In this document: piece after piece, positions 13,513-22,009 of the stretch
Numbering within the stretch: position 1 is the first letter of the stretch
Layout: each line of letters begins with the position of its first letter
Assembly (NCBI GenBank): GCA_023436245.1
Contig: JAEZJZ010000051.1
Coordinates: 1 to 25,845, forward strand
DNA from: Bacillota bacterium
Lineage (GTDB): Bacteria > Bacillota > UBA994 > UBA5500
Length of the DNA: 25,845 nt
Direction of reading: 5' to 3'
Program-made: the position numbers and the translations under genes
Notes under the pieces: generated by a model
Told to the model about the DNA's origin: nothing
Seen by the model: the letters and a program-made list of their open reading frames with translations, nothing else
Databases searched by the model: none

Positions 13513-15072
13513 ATGGACGTGAACACGCTGTTGGCCCGGGTGGCTCTCTGGTGGGAGGAGATGGACCCACGGGTCAAACGACGCAACATAATGATTGCTG
13601 TCATCTCCGGTCTGGTTCTTTCCGGACTGCTCTACATAGCGTTTCGACCGCAGTATACGACTGTGTTCAGCGGCCTCACGCTGGCCGATTCCGCGGAAAT
13701 CACCAGTGTGTTGCAGGCTGAAGGCATCAAGAGTAGATTGGAGGGCTCCGGCAGCGCCATTGCCGTTCCGAAGAAGAGCGCCGATCTGGCGCGCTTGGCG
13801 GCTGCGTCAGCCGGCCTGCCCAAGACTGGTAGTGTTGGTTACGAGTTGGTCACGCAAGGTAGCCTGACCATGACTGAGAGCGAGAGAACTTTGCAGCAGC
13901 AACTGCTGCTGGAGCAGCAATTGGTTTTTACCCTGCAGAAGATCTCTGGGGTGAGGGAAGCTGCGGTGAAGCTGGTCTTGCCAAAGACCGAGATTTTTCT
14001 TGACCCGAAACGGCAGGTTGTGCCAACCGCTTCCGTTTGGGTCAAGGCTGACGCCCTGGATGGCAGTCAAGTGGCCGGCATCGTGCATCTGATCGCCCGG
14101 GCTGTACCCAACCTTGAACCAGATAACGTGACGGTTGTCAATCAGGAAGGACGCGTGCTGACGGCCGATGGTCTGGGTTCGGAGAGTGGGTCAGTTGACC
14201 AGGCGACCAGACAGCAGTCTCTGCAGACCGAGCTGGAGCGGAGCATAGGCACGCTGCTCGGCCAGGTCTTCGGAGCAGACAATGTGGCCGTGCGAGTGAA
14301 GGCCGAGTTGGACTTCAACCAGCGTAGTTCGGAATCGGTCCGCTGGTCTGCGCCGGAGGGCGGAGATGAGGGACTGATTAGCCACTTGGAGGACATGAGC
14401 GAGTACTATAGCAGCCAGGGAGGCACCGGCGGAGGACAACCTGGTACCGGCAGTAACGGGGGGTCCTATCAGACCGGGGACGACAGTGACGCGAGCAGCT
14501 TGTCGGAGACGCGCCAGCGAGTGATCGACTATGAACTGGATCAAATCAAGGAGCAGATCACCTATGCGCCTGGCGCAATCAAACGTCTCTCTGTTTCCGT
14601 GATCGTGAACACCCCGGATCTCGGCGCGGAAACGGCCAAGGTGCAGGCCGCCGTACAGGCCGCAATCGGTTACGATGCCAGTCGATCTGATCTCGTTTCC
14701 ATTCAAGCGATGAGCTTCACTGAGCCGGACCCGGGCGGGCAGTCTGGCGAACCGCCGGAGCCGGCGAAGTGGTACACAAGCCTCCCGGTTCAGGTAGGGT
14801 TGGGTGCGCTGCTGGCTGCAGCCTTCATCCTGATCTTGCGTTCGCGCAGCAAACGCTCCCGTGTGCTGATGGAAGAGCTTCAGTCTCCGCCCCTAGCCGT
14901 CACCGCCAGTGAGGCACTGGCTAAGGCCGAGCAAGCACTCGAGCTGGAGCTGCCGGCCCCACAGGACACGGAAGTGCAACTGAAGCGCAAGACTCTGCAG
15001 CAGATGGCTAAAGAAAAGCCGGACGAGTTCGCTTTGCTGATTCGAACCTGGCTGAATGAGGAGGGTGACTGA
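13513..15072 (+). CDS. fliF: Flagellar MS-ring protein FliF
   Basis: FliF forms the MS-ring in the cytoplasmic membrane, the base on which rod, switch and export gate assemble. The 519-residue protein has a transmembrane helix at about 25-44, the periplasmic/external ring-building region with the secretin-like blocks (SGLTLADSAEITSVLQ, LVLPKTEIF, VVNQEGRVLT, ERSIGTLLGQVFGADNVAVRVKAELDF), a Gly/Ser-rich variable loop at about 290-325, a second transmembrane helix at about 423-442, and a C-terminal cytoplasmic tail ending in LLIRTWLNEE, the FliG-binding motif. GAGGTG (13502-13507) supports ATG 13513. The stop codon overlaps the fliG start by one base. Confidence 0.97.
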   Translation: MDVNTLLARVALWWEEMDPRVKRRNIMIAVISGLVLSGLLYIAFRPQYTTVFSGLTLADSAEITSVLQAEGIKSRLEGSGSAIAVPKKSADLARLAAASAGLPKTGSVGYELVTQGSLTMTESERTLQQQLLLEQQLVFTLQKISGVREAAVKLVLPKTEIFLDPKRQVVPTASVWVKADALDGSQVAGIVHLIARAVPNLEPDNVTVVNQEGRVLTADGLGSESGSVDQATRQQSLQTELERSIGTLLGQVFGADNVAVRVKAELDFNQRSSESVRWSAPEGGDEGLISHLEDMSEYYSSQGGTGGGQPGTGSNGGSYQTGDDSDASSLSETRQRVIDYELDQIKEQITYAPGAIKRLSVSVIVNTPDLGAETAKVQAAVQAAIGYDASRSDLVSIQAMSFTEPDPGGQSGEPPEPAKWYTSLPVQVGLGALLAAAFILILRSRSKRSRVLMEELQSPPLAVTASEALAKAEQALELELPAPQDTEVQLKRKTLQQMAKEKPDEFALLIRTWLNEEGD

Positions 15073-16079
15073 TGCCTCGTCAAGCTGGCATGAGTGGAAG
15101 GCAGAAGGCTGCCGCCCTGCTGATCACGCTGGGAACGGATGTCTCTGCACAAGTGTTCAAGCACTTGGAGGAAGAGGAGATTGAGGTACTGACGCTGGAG
15201 ATTGCCAATACGCGCAAAATTACGGCTGATGACCGGGAGCAGTTGCTGGACGAGTTTTACCAACTCTGCATCGCGCGCGACTATATTTCCCAGGGTGGCA
15301 TCGATTATGCCAAGGATGTCCTCACGAAGGCGCTGGGAACTGAAAAGGCCGTCGATGTGATCAATCGCCTTACGGCCTCACTGCAAGTGCGTCCGTTCGA
15401 GTTTGTCCGCAAAGCTGATCCCGCGCAGTTGTTGAACTATCTGCAGGGGGAGCATCCGCAGACCATCTCCCTCATCCTTTCCTTTCTCCCGGTCGATCAA
15501 GGGGCGATTATCCTCTCCTCTTTGCCACCGGAGCTACAGATTGAGATCGCCAAGCGAATAGCATCGATGCAGCGCACTTCTCCGGAGATGATTCGGGAAA
15601 TTGAGAAGGTGCTGGAGCGCAAACTGTCTACCCTGGTTGGCCAAGATTACACCACGATTGACGGTCTGGAGACTGTGGTGCAGATTCTGACCAGAGTGGA
15701 TCGGGGCACTGAACGCACGATTCTGGAGTCACTCGAGATTCAGACTCCGGAGTTGGCCGAAGAGATCAAGAAGCGGATGTTCACCTTCGATGACATTGTG
15801 CTCTTGGATACTCGTGCGGTGCAGCGTGTGCTGCGTGAAGTTGACAACAAGGACTTGGCATTGGCGCTGAAGGTTGCCAACGAAGAGGTCAAGGAGCTGA
15901 TCTTCGGCAGCGTTTCCAAGCGCTTTGCCGAGATGCTTAAGGAAGACATGGACTTCATGGGCCCGGTTCGTTTGCGCGACGTTGAGGAAGCGCAACAGAA
16001 GATAGTGAACATCATTCGTCGTCTCGAGGAATCCAACGAGATTGTCTACAGTCGGGGAGGTGACCAGGTAATTGTCTAG
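15072..16079 (+). CDS. fliG: Flagellar motor switch protein FliG
   Basis: FliG is the rotor component that meets the MotA stator and generates torque; it also binds FliF and FliM. The 335-residue protein is normal length, with the N-terminal FliF-binding domain (GRQKAAALLITLG, 9-21), the middle-domain EHPQ motif (127-130), the FTFDD motif (237-241) and a C-terminal domain with the charged torque helix (about 280-304) containing EDMDFMGPVRLRDVE. It overlaps fliF by one base (TGATG) and fliH by 8, indicating tight translational coupling. Confidence 0.98.
   Translation: MPRQAGMSGRQKAAALLITLGTDVSAQVFKHLEEEEIEVLTLEIANTRKITADDREQLLDEFYQLCIARDYISQGGIDYAKDVLTKALGTEKAVDVINRLTASLQVRPFEFVRKADPAQLLNYLQGEHPQTISLILSFLPVDQGAIILSSLPPELQIEIAKRIASMQRTSPEMIREIEKVLERKLSTLVGQDYTTIDGLETVVQILTRVDRGTERTILESLEIQTPELAEEIKKRMFTFDDIVLLDTRAVQRVLREVDNKDLALALKVANEEVKELIFGSVSKRFAEMLKEDMDFMGPVRLRDVEEAQQKIVNIIRRLEESNEIVYSRGGDQVIV
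16054..16063 (+). promoter_or_regulatory. Ribosome binding site setting the TTG start of fliH
   Basis: GGGGAGGTGA lies inside the end of fliG, 8 bases before TTG 16072. No ATG or GTG with a comparable site gives the expected FliH N terminus, so this SD decides the start. Confidence 0.75.
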
Positions 16080-16803
16080 GATCTGGAAAGCAGACCAGTT
16101 GACGATGACGGCACCGTGGAGGCCGACGCTGGTCAAGAGCCTGAGTGCCACGCCAGCGTCACCCGCGGCGCCCGCCTTGGATGCGGATTGCACAGCTCGG
16201 TTGTTGTTGGACACAGCCAAGCAGCAAGCCGATCAGTTGCTGGCGGAGGCGAAGGCATCCGCCGAGGCGATATTGGCCTCCGCCAAGCAGGAGGCAGAAA
16301 AGCAGCGCCAAGCCGGCTATGAGGCGGGCAAACAGGCTGGGCTAGCCGCGGGTGAAAAAGCCGGCAAGGCCAAGTATCAGAGGGAGGTTGATTCGTTGCA
16401 GCAGGCGCGTGAGCGGCTGGTGCAGCGAGATTCGGCCCTCATCTCCGAGGCCGAGACAGAGATCGTGGAGATGGCCCTGCTAGTAGCCGGTCGGGTGATT
16501 GGACAGCATCTGCGGACAGATGATCTAGCAGTGCAATCGTCGCTCAGGCAGGTGCTGGCGAAGGCCTTGGGGGCCAGATCAGCCCTGCTGCTCGTATCGC
16601 CGGATGACTTTGAGCATCTTTGGGCCAAACGCCAGGAGTGGTCTGCCAGTATACCGGGCCTCAGGGAGTTCAGCCTCGAGCCGAGCCCCAACCTGAAAAA
16701 AGGCGACCTAATCCTGCAAAGCAACCTGGGTACCATAGATGCCAGTGTGGAGACGATACTGTCGCAGGTCGCTGACCAATTGGGTGACGGTGAGGGCATT
16801 TGA
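16072..16803 (+). CDS. fliH: Flagellar export apparatus protein FliH
   Basis: FliH regulates and positions the FliI ATPase at the export gate. The 243-residue protein starts SRIWKADQ, similar in kind to family starts such as S-x-I-x-K-x-x-Q, then has an Ala/Gln-rich helical region (about 48-110) including a glycine-heptad stretch (GYEAGKQAGLAAGEKAGKAKYQ), a FliH feature, and the conserved C-terminal domain with EIVEMALLVAGRVIGQ and LKKGDLILQSNLGTIDASVETIL. The start is TTG, set by the SD inside fliG. It overlaps fliG by 8 bases and fliI by 4. Confidence 0.93.
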   Translation: MSRIWKADQLTMTAPWRPTLVKSLSATPASPAAPALDADCTARLLLDTAKQQADQLLAEAKASAEAILASAKQEAEKQRQAGYEAGKQAGLAAGEKAGKAKYQREVDSLQQARERLVQRDSALISEAETEIVEMALLVAGRVIGQHLRTDDLAVQSSLRQVLAKALGARSALLLVSPDDFEHLWAKRQEWSASIPGLREFSLEPSPNLKKGDLILQSNLGTIDASVETILSQVADQLGDGEGI

Positions 16804-18116
16804 CCAGACGGCAAGAACTGCTGGCAAGACTGGCTAACTTACAGCCCTACCGCCGGACAGGTCAAGTTACCCGGTTGGTCGGGTTGACCATTGAATCACT
16901 TGGCCCGCGAGCGCAGGTGGGAGAGCTCTGCTATATCGAACGAGCCGAGGGGCAGCCTCTGCCGGCCGAAGTGGTTGGCTTCCGCGATGATTACCTGCTG
17001 CTGATGCCGTTAGGTGCTGCTGATAACCTTGCTCCCGGCGCGACTGTGGTGGCGACGGACTCTCCGCTGCGAGTGGGGGTCTCCACCGCCCTGCTCGGTC
17101 GGGTACTGGATGGTTTGGGTCAGCCGATGGATGGGGGCGAACCGCTCACTGGGCTGCAGGCTTATCCTTTGCAGACTGACCCGCCGCACCCGCTATCCAG
17201 ACCACGGATCAACCAGGTCTTCTCCACTGGAGTGCGTGCGATAGACAGCCTGTTGACCATGGGAGAAGGTCAGCGCATGGGCATTTTCGCCGGCAGCGGT
17301 GTGGGAAAGAGCACTCTGCTGGGCATGATTGCCCGGCAGAGCCAAGCAGATGTGAACGTGATCGGCTTAATTGGGGAGCGAGGCCGTGAGGTGCGCGAGT
17401 TCATTGAGCGTGACTTGGGTCCGGAAGGGTTAGCGCGTTCCGTGGTGGTTGTGGCTACTTCGGACCAGCCGGCGCTGATTCGCCTGAAGGGGGCATTTGT
17501 GGCCACTGCCATCGCTGAGTTCTTTCGCGATCAAGGTCAGCGGGTCATGCTGATGATCGACTCCTTGACCAGGTTTGCCATGGCTCAGCGAGAGGTCGGT
17601 CTGGCCGTGGGAGAGCCGCCAACCAGCCGTGGCTACACTCCTTCGGTCTTCTCACTTCTGCCAAGGCTGCTGGAGAGAAGCGGAAACAGTGAGGACGGTT
17701 CCATTACCGCCATCTACACTGTCCTGGTGGATGGCGATGACCTGACCGAGCCGGTGACCGATACTGTGCGAGGAATCATCGACGGCCATATCATTCTCTC
17801 GCGGGAGTTGGCCAACCACCATCACTATCCGGCCATTGATGTGCTGGGCAGCGTCAGCCGCCTATTCACCGAGTTGGCGCCGGCCAGACATCAGGAAGCG
17901 GCAGGTTTGGCCAGGAGATTGCTCAGTATTCATCGCGACAATCAGGACCTGATCAATGTCGGCGCGTATCGGACCGGTAGCAATCCGGAGATAGATCAGG
18001 CGATTAGCCGATTGCCGGCCATCAACAGCATCTTGCAGCAATCAACCTCGGAGCACAGCGATTTCTCTCAGACGGTGGAAGGTCTAATCAAGGCGGTCAA
18101 GGGGGTTGACAGATGA
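16800..18116 (+). CDS. fliI: Flagellum-specific export ATPase FliI
   Basis: FliI is the F1-beta-like ATPase of the flagellar type III export machinery. The 438-residue protein has Walker A AGSGVGKS (164-171), IGERGREVREF (191-201), Walker B VMLMIDSLTRFAMAQRE (D254), GEPPTSRGYTPSVFSLLPRLLER and DGHIILSRELA. Length equals that of typical Bacillota FliI. TTG 16800 overlaps the fliH stop and has GGTGAGGG just upstream, so two consecutive genes use TTG starts. It overlaps fliJ by 4 bases (ATGA). Confidence 0.97.
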   Translation: MTRRQELLARLANLQPYRRTGQVTRLVGLTIESLGPRAQVGELCYIERAEGQPLPAEVVGFRDDYLLLMPLGAADNLAPGATVVATDSPLRVGVSTALLGRVLDGLGQPMDGGEPLTGLQAYPLQTDPPHPLSRPRINQVFSTGVRAIDSLLTMGEGQRMGIFAGSGVGKSTLLGMIARQSQADVNVIGLIGERGREVREFIERDLGPEGLARSVVVVATSDQPALIRLKGAFVATAIAEFFRDQGQRVMLMIDSLTRFAMAQREVGLAVGEPPTSRGYTPSVFSLLPRLLERSGNSEDGSITAIYTVLVDGDDLTEPVTDTVRGIIDGHIILSRELANHHHYPAIDVLGSVSRLFTELAPARHQEAAGLARRLLSIHRDNQDLINVGAYRTGSNPEIDQAISRLPAINSILQQSTSEHSDFSQTVEGLIKAVKGVDR

Positions 18117-18562
18117 AGGCTTTTCATTTTCGCCTGGCTCAGCTGCAGAGGCTTGGACAAGCAGAAGAAGAGGCGCAGAAGAGGCTGCTCAAAGACAGCT
18201 TGGCAGATCTGGCGCGGGCCGAACAGGCACTATCAGCTGCCAACCAGCATGTGGACAACTGGTGCATCGAAGTGCAGCATTTGGAGGCGCACGGTATGGC
18301 CGTAGGCAGCCTGCAGGCTCACCGTCGCTGGTTGCCCCATCTGCAGCAGATCGCTGACCGTTGCCTGGATGAACAACGGCAGGCTGAGGAAGTGGCCGAA
18401 CGACAGCGCGAATCCTTTCGCTTGGCCAGGCAGAAGAGCAAAGTCATGGCTAACTTGCGAGACCGTCAGCAAGGGGAACATCGCTGGCAGGAGCAGTTGG
18501 CCACTCAGCAGGAACAGGATGAGTTGGCAGTAATGGCTTGGCCACGGAGAGAGCAAAGATGA
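18113..18562 (+). CDS. fliJ: Flagellar export chaperone/stalk protein FliJ
   Basis: FliJ is the small coiled-coil stalk that sits in the FliI hexamer and contacts FlhA. The 149-residue protein is almost entirely helical, rich in Q, E, A and R, and begins FHFRLAQLQRLGQAEEE like other FliJ proteins. Sequence conservation in this family is low, so identity rests on length, coiled-coil character, N-terminal motif and position between fliI and ylxF. Overlaps both neighbours with ATGA. Confidence 0.88.
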   Translation: MKAFHFRLAQLQRLGQAEEEAQKRLLKDSLADLARAEQALSAANQHVDNWCIEVQHLEAHGMAVGSLQAHRRWLPHLQQIADRCLDEQRQAEEVAERQRESFRLARQKSKVMANLRDRQQGEHRWQEQLATQQEQDELAVMAWPRREQR

Positions 18563-19113
18563 GACGCGACCAAAGAGGGGTTTCGCCGGTTGCCTTGCTG
18601 TTGCTCATCTTCCTATTGATCTCGATCGTGGGAGTGAGTACGGTTCTGGTTGGTCGAGCGCTCGGCTGGTGGACGTACGCCGAACTGCCGGTGATCGGTC
18701 GTTTCTTCCCGGCGCCTCCGGTTGAAGAGCCGGAAGAAGAGTCCCCGAGTGAGCCGGTGGTGGACCCGGTGGCTGAACTGACTGCTGAACTGGCTAAGAA
18801 GCAGGAAGAGATCGCTGCTTTGCAGTCCAGTTTGGATCAGAAGAACGAGGAAGTGACTAGCCTCAGCGAGCGTCTGGCAGAACTGACAGCGCAACTGGAG
18901 CAGCAGACGGCCGATTCGGTGTCAGAGAAGTGGCAAGAGACGGCCAAGATGCTGCAGAACATGCGTGCCGAGCAGGCTGCCGCCATCATCAGCCATTACG
19001 ACGATGCGGAGATCATGCAGGTGCTGCAACTGATGTCCGCCGAGACCGCTGGAGGAATTCTCAGCAAGATGGATCCTGCCCGTGCCGCCCGCGTGACGGC
19101 CGCCAGTCGCTAA
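18559..19113 (+). CDS. ylxF: MotE-like (YlxF) membrane-anchored flagellar protein
   Basis: This 184-residue protein has a single transmembrane segment (about 9-32, VALLLLIFLLISIVGVSTVL), a Pro/Glu-rich linker (about 52-72), a coiled coil (about 75-120) and a C-terminal helical domain resembling the MgtE N-terminal fold (MLQNMRAEQAAAIISHYDDAEI, then LMSAETAGGILSKMDPARAARV). This architecture is that of the MotE/YlxF family between fliJ and fliK; MotE in alphaproteobacteria is a chaperone of the stator partner MotC, while the Bacillota role is unclear. The frame is open to TTG 18538, but GGAGAG (18546-18551) supports ATG 18559, giving an ATGA overlap with fliJ. Confidence 0.88.
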   Translation: MRRDQRGVSPVALLLLIFLLISIVGVSTVLVGRALGWWTYAELPVIGRFFPAPPVEEPEEESPSEPVVDPVAELTAELAKKQEEIAALQSSLDQKNEEVTSLSERLAELTAQLEQQTADSVSEKWQETAKMLQNMRAEQAAAIISHYDDAEIMQVLQLMSAETAGGILSKMDPARAARVTAASR

Positions 19114-19134
19114 GTTTCCTTCCTGAGTTCACTG

Positions 19135-19146
19135 AAAGGAGGTGAT
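19135..19146 (+). promoter_or_regulatory. Perfect Shine-Dalgarno sequence of fliK
   Basis: AAAGGAGGTGAT is a full-length complement of the typical 16S rRNA 3' end, 5 bases before ATG 19152. It follows the largest gap (38 bases) in this part of the operon, so fliK appears to be translated independently rather than by coupling. Confidence 0.8.
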
Positions 19147-19151
19147 AAAGA

Positions 19152-21077
19152 ATGCAAGCCTTATTGATGAACCTAACCCAAGTGGCCAGCGCGCCAGTCC
19201 CTCCCCAGGTTACAGGTACGGCTAACGTCGAGGCCCACCCCGGCAAGGAGACGATCGCGTTTGGCAACCTACTGCAGGCGCTGACCTCGGGATCTGGCGA
19301 ATCAGAAGAGGTTCCGACAGGTGGTGTTACGCAGTCCGACGAAGAGCAGAGTGCTGCTCTGGATGGCGCCGCAGAACTGGCTGTTCTATCCTGGTTGCAG
19401 GGCATGGTTGGCACACATCCATTGCTCAACCCGGAGACGGAGCCGGTCTCGCTGACGGCAGAGGAGTCGCCATCAATGATGACCGAACCCGGTGTAGCCG
19501 GAACACTTCCGATGCAAGAGTCCGTTTCAGCACTGGAACCATCGCTCGGCCACCATCAGCTCGGCATAGATGCGTCTGCACAGCCAGAAGCGGCATCAGT
19601 GGAGTCGGTCCCCCTCACGGCGGCGAGAGTAACGACCGAGCAAGCATCAGCAGAAGCTAGTCAAAGCAGAGCGGAACTTCCGCAGCCCTCTACGCAACTA
19701 GGCGAAGACGCGGAGGCGCCTACGGCGGACCACCTGCCGAAAGCATTGACTGTCCCCGCCTGGAACCGCGGCAGAGCTGGTGTCTTCCACCAAGCCCACA
19801 TGCACGCCCGCGGGGCTGCCGTCACGGCCGGATCTCCGACCGCGATGATGCAGGAGGGCGGTATCAGTCCGCTGGACGCTGCAAGATCGATTTTGCGCCC
19901 TTGGAGTATGGAGCCGCGCATTTGGCAGCAGACCGCAAGCAGCGTTCAGGAAGCAGACCAACCGATTAACAGAGCTTCTGTGGCGGTCAGTCAGTTGGCG
20001 GCAGTTCGAACTGCACAACTTGTTGCGCAGGCGGCTGCTGCCGGAGCAGCCGAAGTGACAGTTGCATCCGGAACTTCGGCGGAGGCGTCCATCGGTTTCC
20101 TACAGAGTGATGCCGTCGTTTCAGCTGAACGCGCGCCAATGCAGTCTGCACCCCTGATGGGTTCGGTCGGTGCAGCAGTTGCTCAGCCCGAGAAATTTGA
20201 GCAGTTGCCGGAGTCCGGATCGTCCAGTCGGGAGGGCGTCGTAGCCGCCGCCGCTCAAGAGGTGGAGTCGTTCTCTGAGTTAGCCAGCCCCCTCACACTG
20301 CGAGACGGCGAGTCTCTTCAGTCGGCGCATACACAGAATCAGGCTGATGCAGAGGCGCCGCAGGCCGAATCGCGACTCGAGCCATCGACGGGCATCACCC
20401 CTAGCGAGACCTCAGTTACGATGGAACTGAAGGCAGCGGTGAGCCGCACCGCTAGACCGCCTCAGGCGACGAGACTCGCTTCCAAAGCAGAATCCGGTCA
20501 AGATGACACCATGCCCGAGTCGTCGAGCAAGGTCGGTGAACCCGCAGAAGCCACCTCAGTGCCTAGTTTTTCGTCGCCAGCGCTGCGCTCGTCAGCCTCG
20601 TCATCTGAGACCGTCAACCTGGTCGCGGATCAGCTGAGCGAACCGAGTGAGCAACTGCAGGCGGCGATGGATGCCGGAATCAGACAGATCAAGGTCTCGG
20701 CTGAACAGAAGGGCGAAGTGACCGTGAAGATGCAGCTCTACCCGGAGGACTTGGGCGAGGTGCGTGTGAATGTACGGATCAGCGAGGGAGCAATCAGCGC
20801 CAAGTTCCAGGCAGCATCGCGAGAGGCAGCCCAGGTGATCAAGGAGAGCCTGGCCAATCTGCGCCAAGCTCTGGACGGACAAGGCTTCTCTCAAGTTTCG
20901 CTGACAGCCGAGTCATTCGGCAGCAATCTGGCACAGCACTCCGACCGTCGTTCCCGTCGTTCTCCATTCCGCGACGAGCGGAATCAAAGGCAGGTAGGGG
21001 TAATCGTCGCTGAGAGTGCAGAGGCGAGCGCTTCCAGACCATTATCCGGGCTGTCCCGGCTGGATTATCGTTTCTGA
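19152..21077 (+). CDS. fliK: Flagellar hook-length control protein FliK
   Basis: FliK measures the hook and switches export specificity from hook to filament. The protein of 641 residues has a very long, low-complexity Ala/Ser/Glu/Gln-rich N-terminal and central region (1-~500), the expected ruler part, and a conserved C-terminal Flg_hook domain (about 505-595) with VTVKMQLYPEDLGEVRVNVRI and FQAASREAAQVIKESLANLRQALDGQGF. The final ~45 residues are basic (SDRRSRRSPFRDERNQR). The long ruler may go with a long hook protein. The start is fixed by a perfect SD. No frameshift is visible. Confidence 0.93.
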   Translation: MQALLMNLTQVASAPVPPQVTGTANVEAHPGKETIAFGNLLQALTSGSGESEEVPTGGVTQSDEEQSAALDGAAELAVLSWLQGMVGTHPLLNPETEPVSLTAEESPSMMTEPGVAGTLPMQESVSALEPSLGHHQLGIDASAQPEAASVESVPLTAARVTTEQASAEASQSRAELPQPSTQLGEDAEAPTADHLPKALTVPAWNRGRAGVFHQAHMHARGAAVTAGSPTAMMQEGGISPLDAARSILRPWSMEPRIWQQTASSVQEADQPINRASVAVSQLAAVRTAQLVAQAAAAGAAEVTVASGTSAEASIGFLQSDAVVSAERAPMQSAPLMGSVGAAVAQPEKFEQLPESGSSSREGVVAAAAQEVESFSELASPLTLRDGESLQSAHTQNQADAEAPQAESRLEPSTGITPSETSVTMELKAAVSRTARPPQATRLASKAESGQDDTMPESSSKVGEPAEATSVPSFSSPALRSSASSSETVNLVADQLSEPSEQLQAAMDAGIRQIKVSAEQKGEVTVKMQLYPEDLGEVRVNVRISEGAISAKFQAASREAAQVIKESLANLRQALDGQGFSQVSLTAESFGSNLAQHSDRRSRRSPFRDERNQRQVGVIVAESAEASASRPLSGLSRLDYRF

Positions 21078-21088
21078 AAGGAGGAGAG

Positions 21089-21490
21089 ATGATGAGCAAC
21101 ATATCGGGTGTCACGGCAGGTGGATCGGCGACGACCACCAGCGAAACCACAGTCACGAAAGAACGGAATGACATGTTGGGCAAGGATGCCTTTCTGCAGT
21201 TGCTGGTCACGCAGTTGCGCTATCAGGACCCGCTTTCGCCCATGGACAACAAGGACTTCATCGCCCAAATGGCCCAGTTCACCGCACTGGAGCAATCGCA
21301 GAACATGAGCGGCCAGATTCAGCGCCTGAATGCGTTGTCCATGCTCGGATTGAAAGTGACCATCGAGCCGAAGGACGGTGGAGACGTGGTCAGCGGAGTA
21401 GTGGAGAAGGTTGTCTCCGTGAAGGGGGTCAGCAAGCTGGCCATCGACGGTAAGCAGTACAACGTGGACGACGTGGTTGCGGTGGAGTAA
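21089..21490 (+). CDS. flgD: Flagellar hook assembly (cap) protein FlgD, short form
   Basis: FlgD caps the growing hook and guides FlgE polymerisation. The 133-residue protein has the family core LGKDAFLQLLVTQLRYQDPLSPMDNKDFIAQMAQFTALEQSQNM split over 30-73. It ends with a short beta region (VTIEPKDGGDVVSGVVEKV...). It lacks the larger Ig-like/tudor region of proteobacterial FlgD; the short form is normal in Bacillota. ATG 21089 and ATG 21092 are both possible after GAAAGGAGGAG. Confidence 0.93.
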   Translation: MMSNISGVTAGGSATTTSETTVTKERNDMLGKDAFLQLLVTQLRYQDPLSPMDNKDFIAQMAQFTALEQSQNMSGQIQRLNALSMLGLKVTIEPKDGGDVVSGVVEKVVSVKGVSKLAIDGKQYNVDDVVAVE

Positions 21491-21502
21491 GGAGGGTGTG
21501 AA

Positions 21503-21895
21503 GTGACAGAGAACAATATCCCTCGGCGCATTTATCCGAGTCCAGGTCCCATTTTGCGCCCAACTTCACCAAGCCAACCACAGCCTGAAGCTGGTGTACC
21601 CAGTTTCCAGGAGTTGCTGCAGCAGAAGCTCGGCGAGCAGTCACTGCGCTTCTCGAAGCACGCGACTCAGCGGTTGGAAAGCCGAAATATCGCCCTCAGC
21701 CAGGGTGACATCGCCAGGCTGACTCAAGCAGTAGATCAAGCCGCGCAAAAGGGTGGACGTGATTCGCTGATTCTGATGAACCGTACTGCTTTCCTGGTGA
21801 ACGTGCCCAACCGCACAGTGGTCACCGCAGTTGACGGAGAGAGTATGAAGGGAAACGTGTTCACCAATATTGACAGTGCCGTGATCGTGGAATAA
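21503..21895 (+). CDS. TIGR02530-type flagellar operon protein
   Basis: This 130-residue protein matches the small family described as flagellar operon protein (TIGR02530, Flagellar_put) that sits between flgD and flgE in many Bacillota and some other phyla. The N terminus (1-32) is Pro/Ser-rich and variable; the core FQELLQQKLGEQ-LRFSKHATQRLESRNI (about 34-62) and the C-terminal DSLILMNRTAFLVNVPNRTVVTAVD with FTNIDSAVIVE are conserved-looking. The role is not established; context suggests a hook assembly helper. GTG 21503 follows GGAGGGTG. No signal peptide or membrane segment. Confidence 0.85.
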   Translation: MTENNIPRRIYPSPGPILRPTSPSQPQPEAGVPSFQELLQQKLGEQSLRFSKHATQRLESRNIALSQGDIARLTQAVDQAAQKGGRDSLILMNRTAFLVNVPNRTVVTAVDGESMKGNVFTNIDSAVIVE

Positions 21896-22009
21896 GGGCT
21901 GGACCTCTCGAGGAAGCCCTACTGCAGGCTGACTGATTGATGCCCGCAATTCTAGACCGCTACCAGATGGTGGCAGTCAATCCTAATTTAGCGAGGGAGG
22001 TCATTTTCT

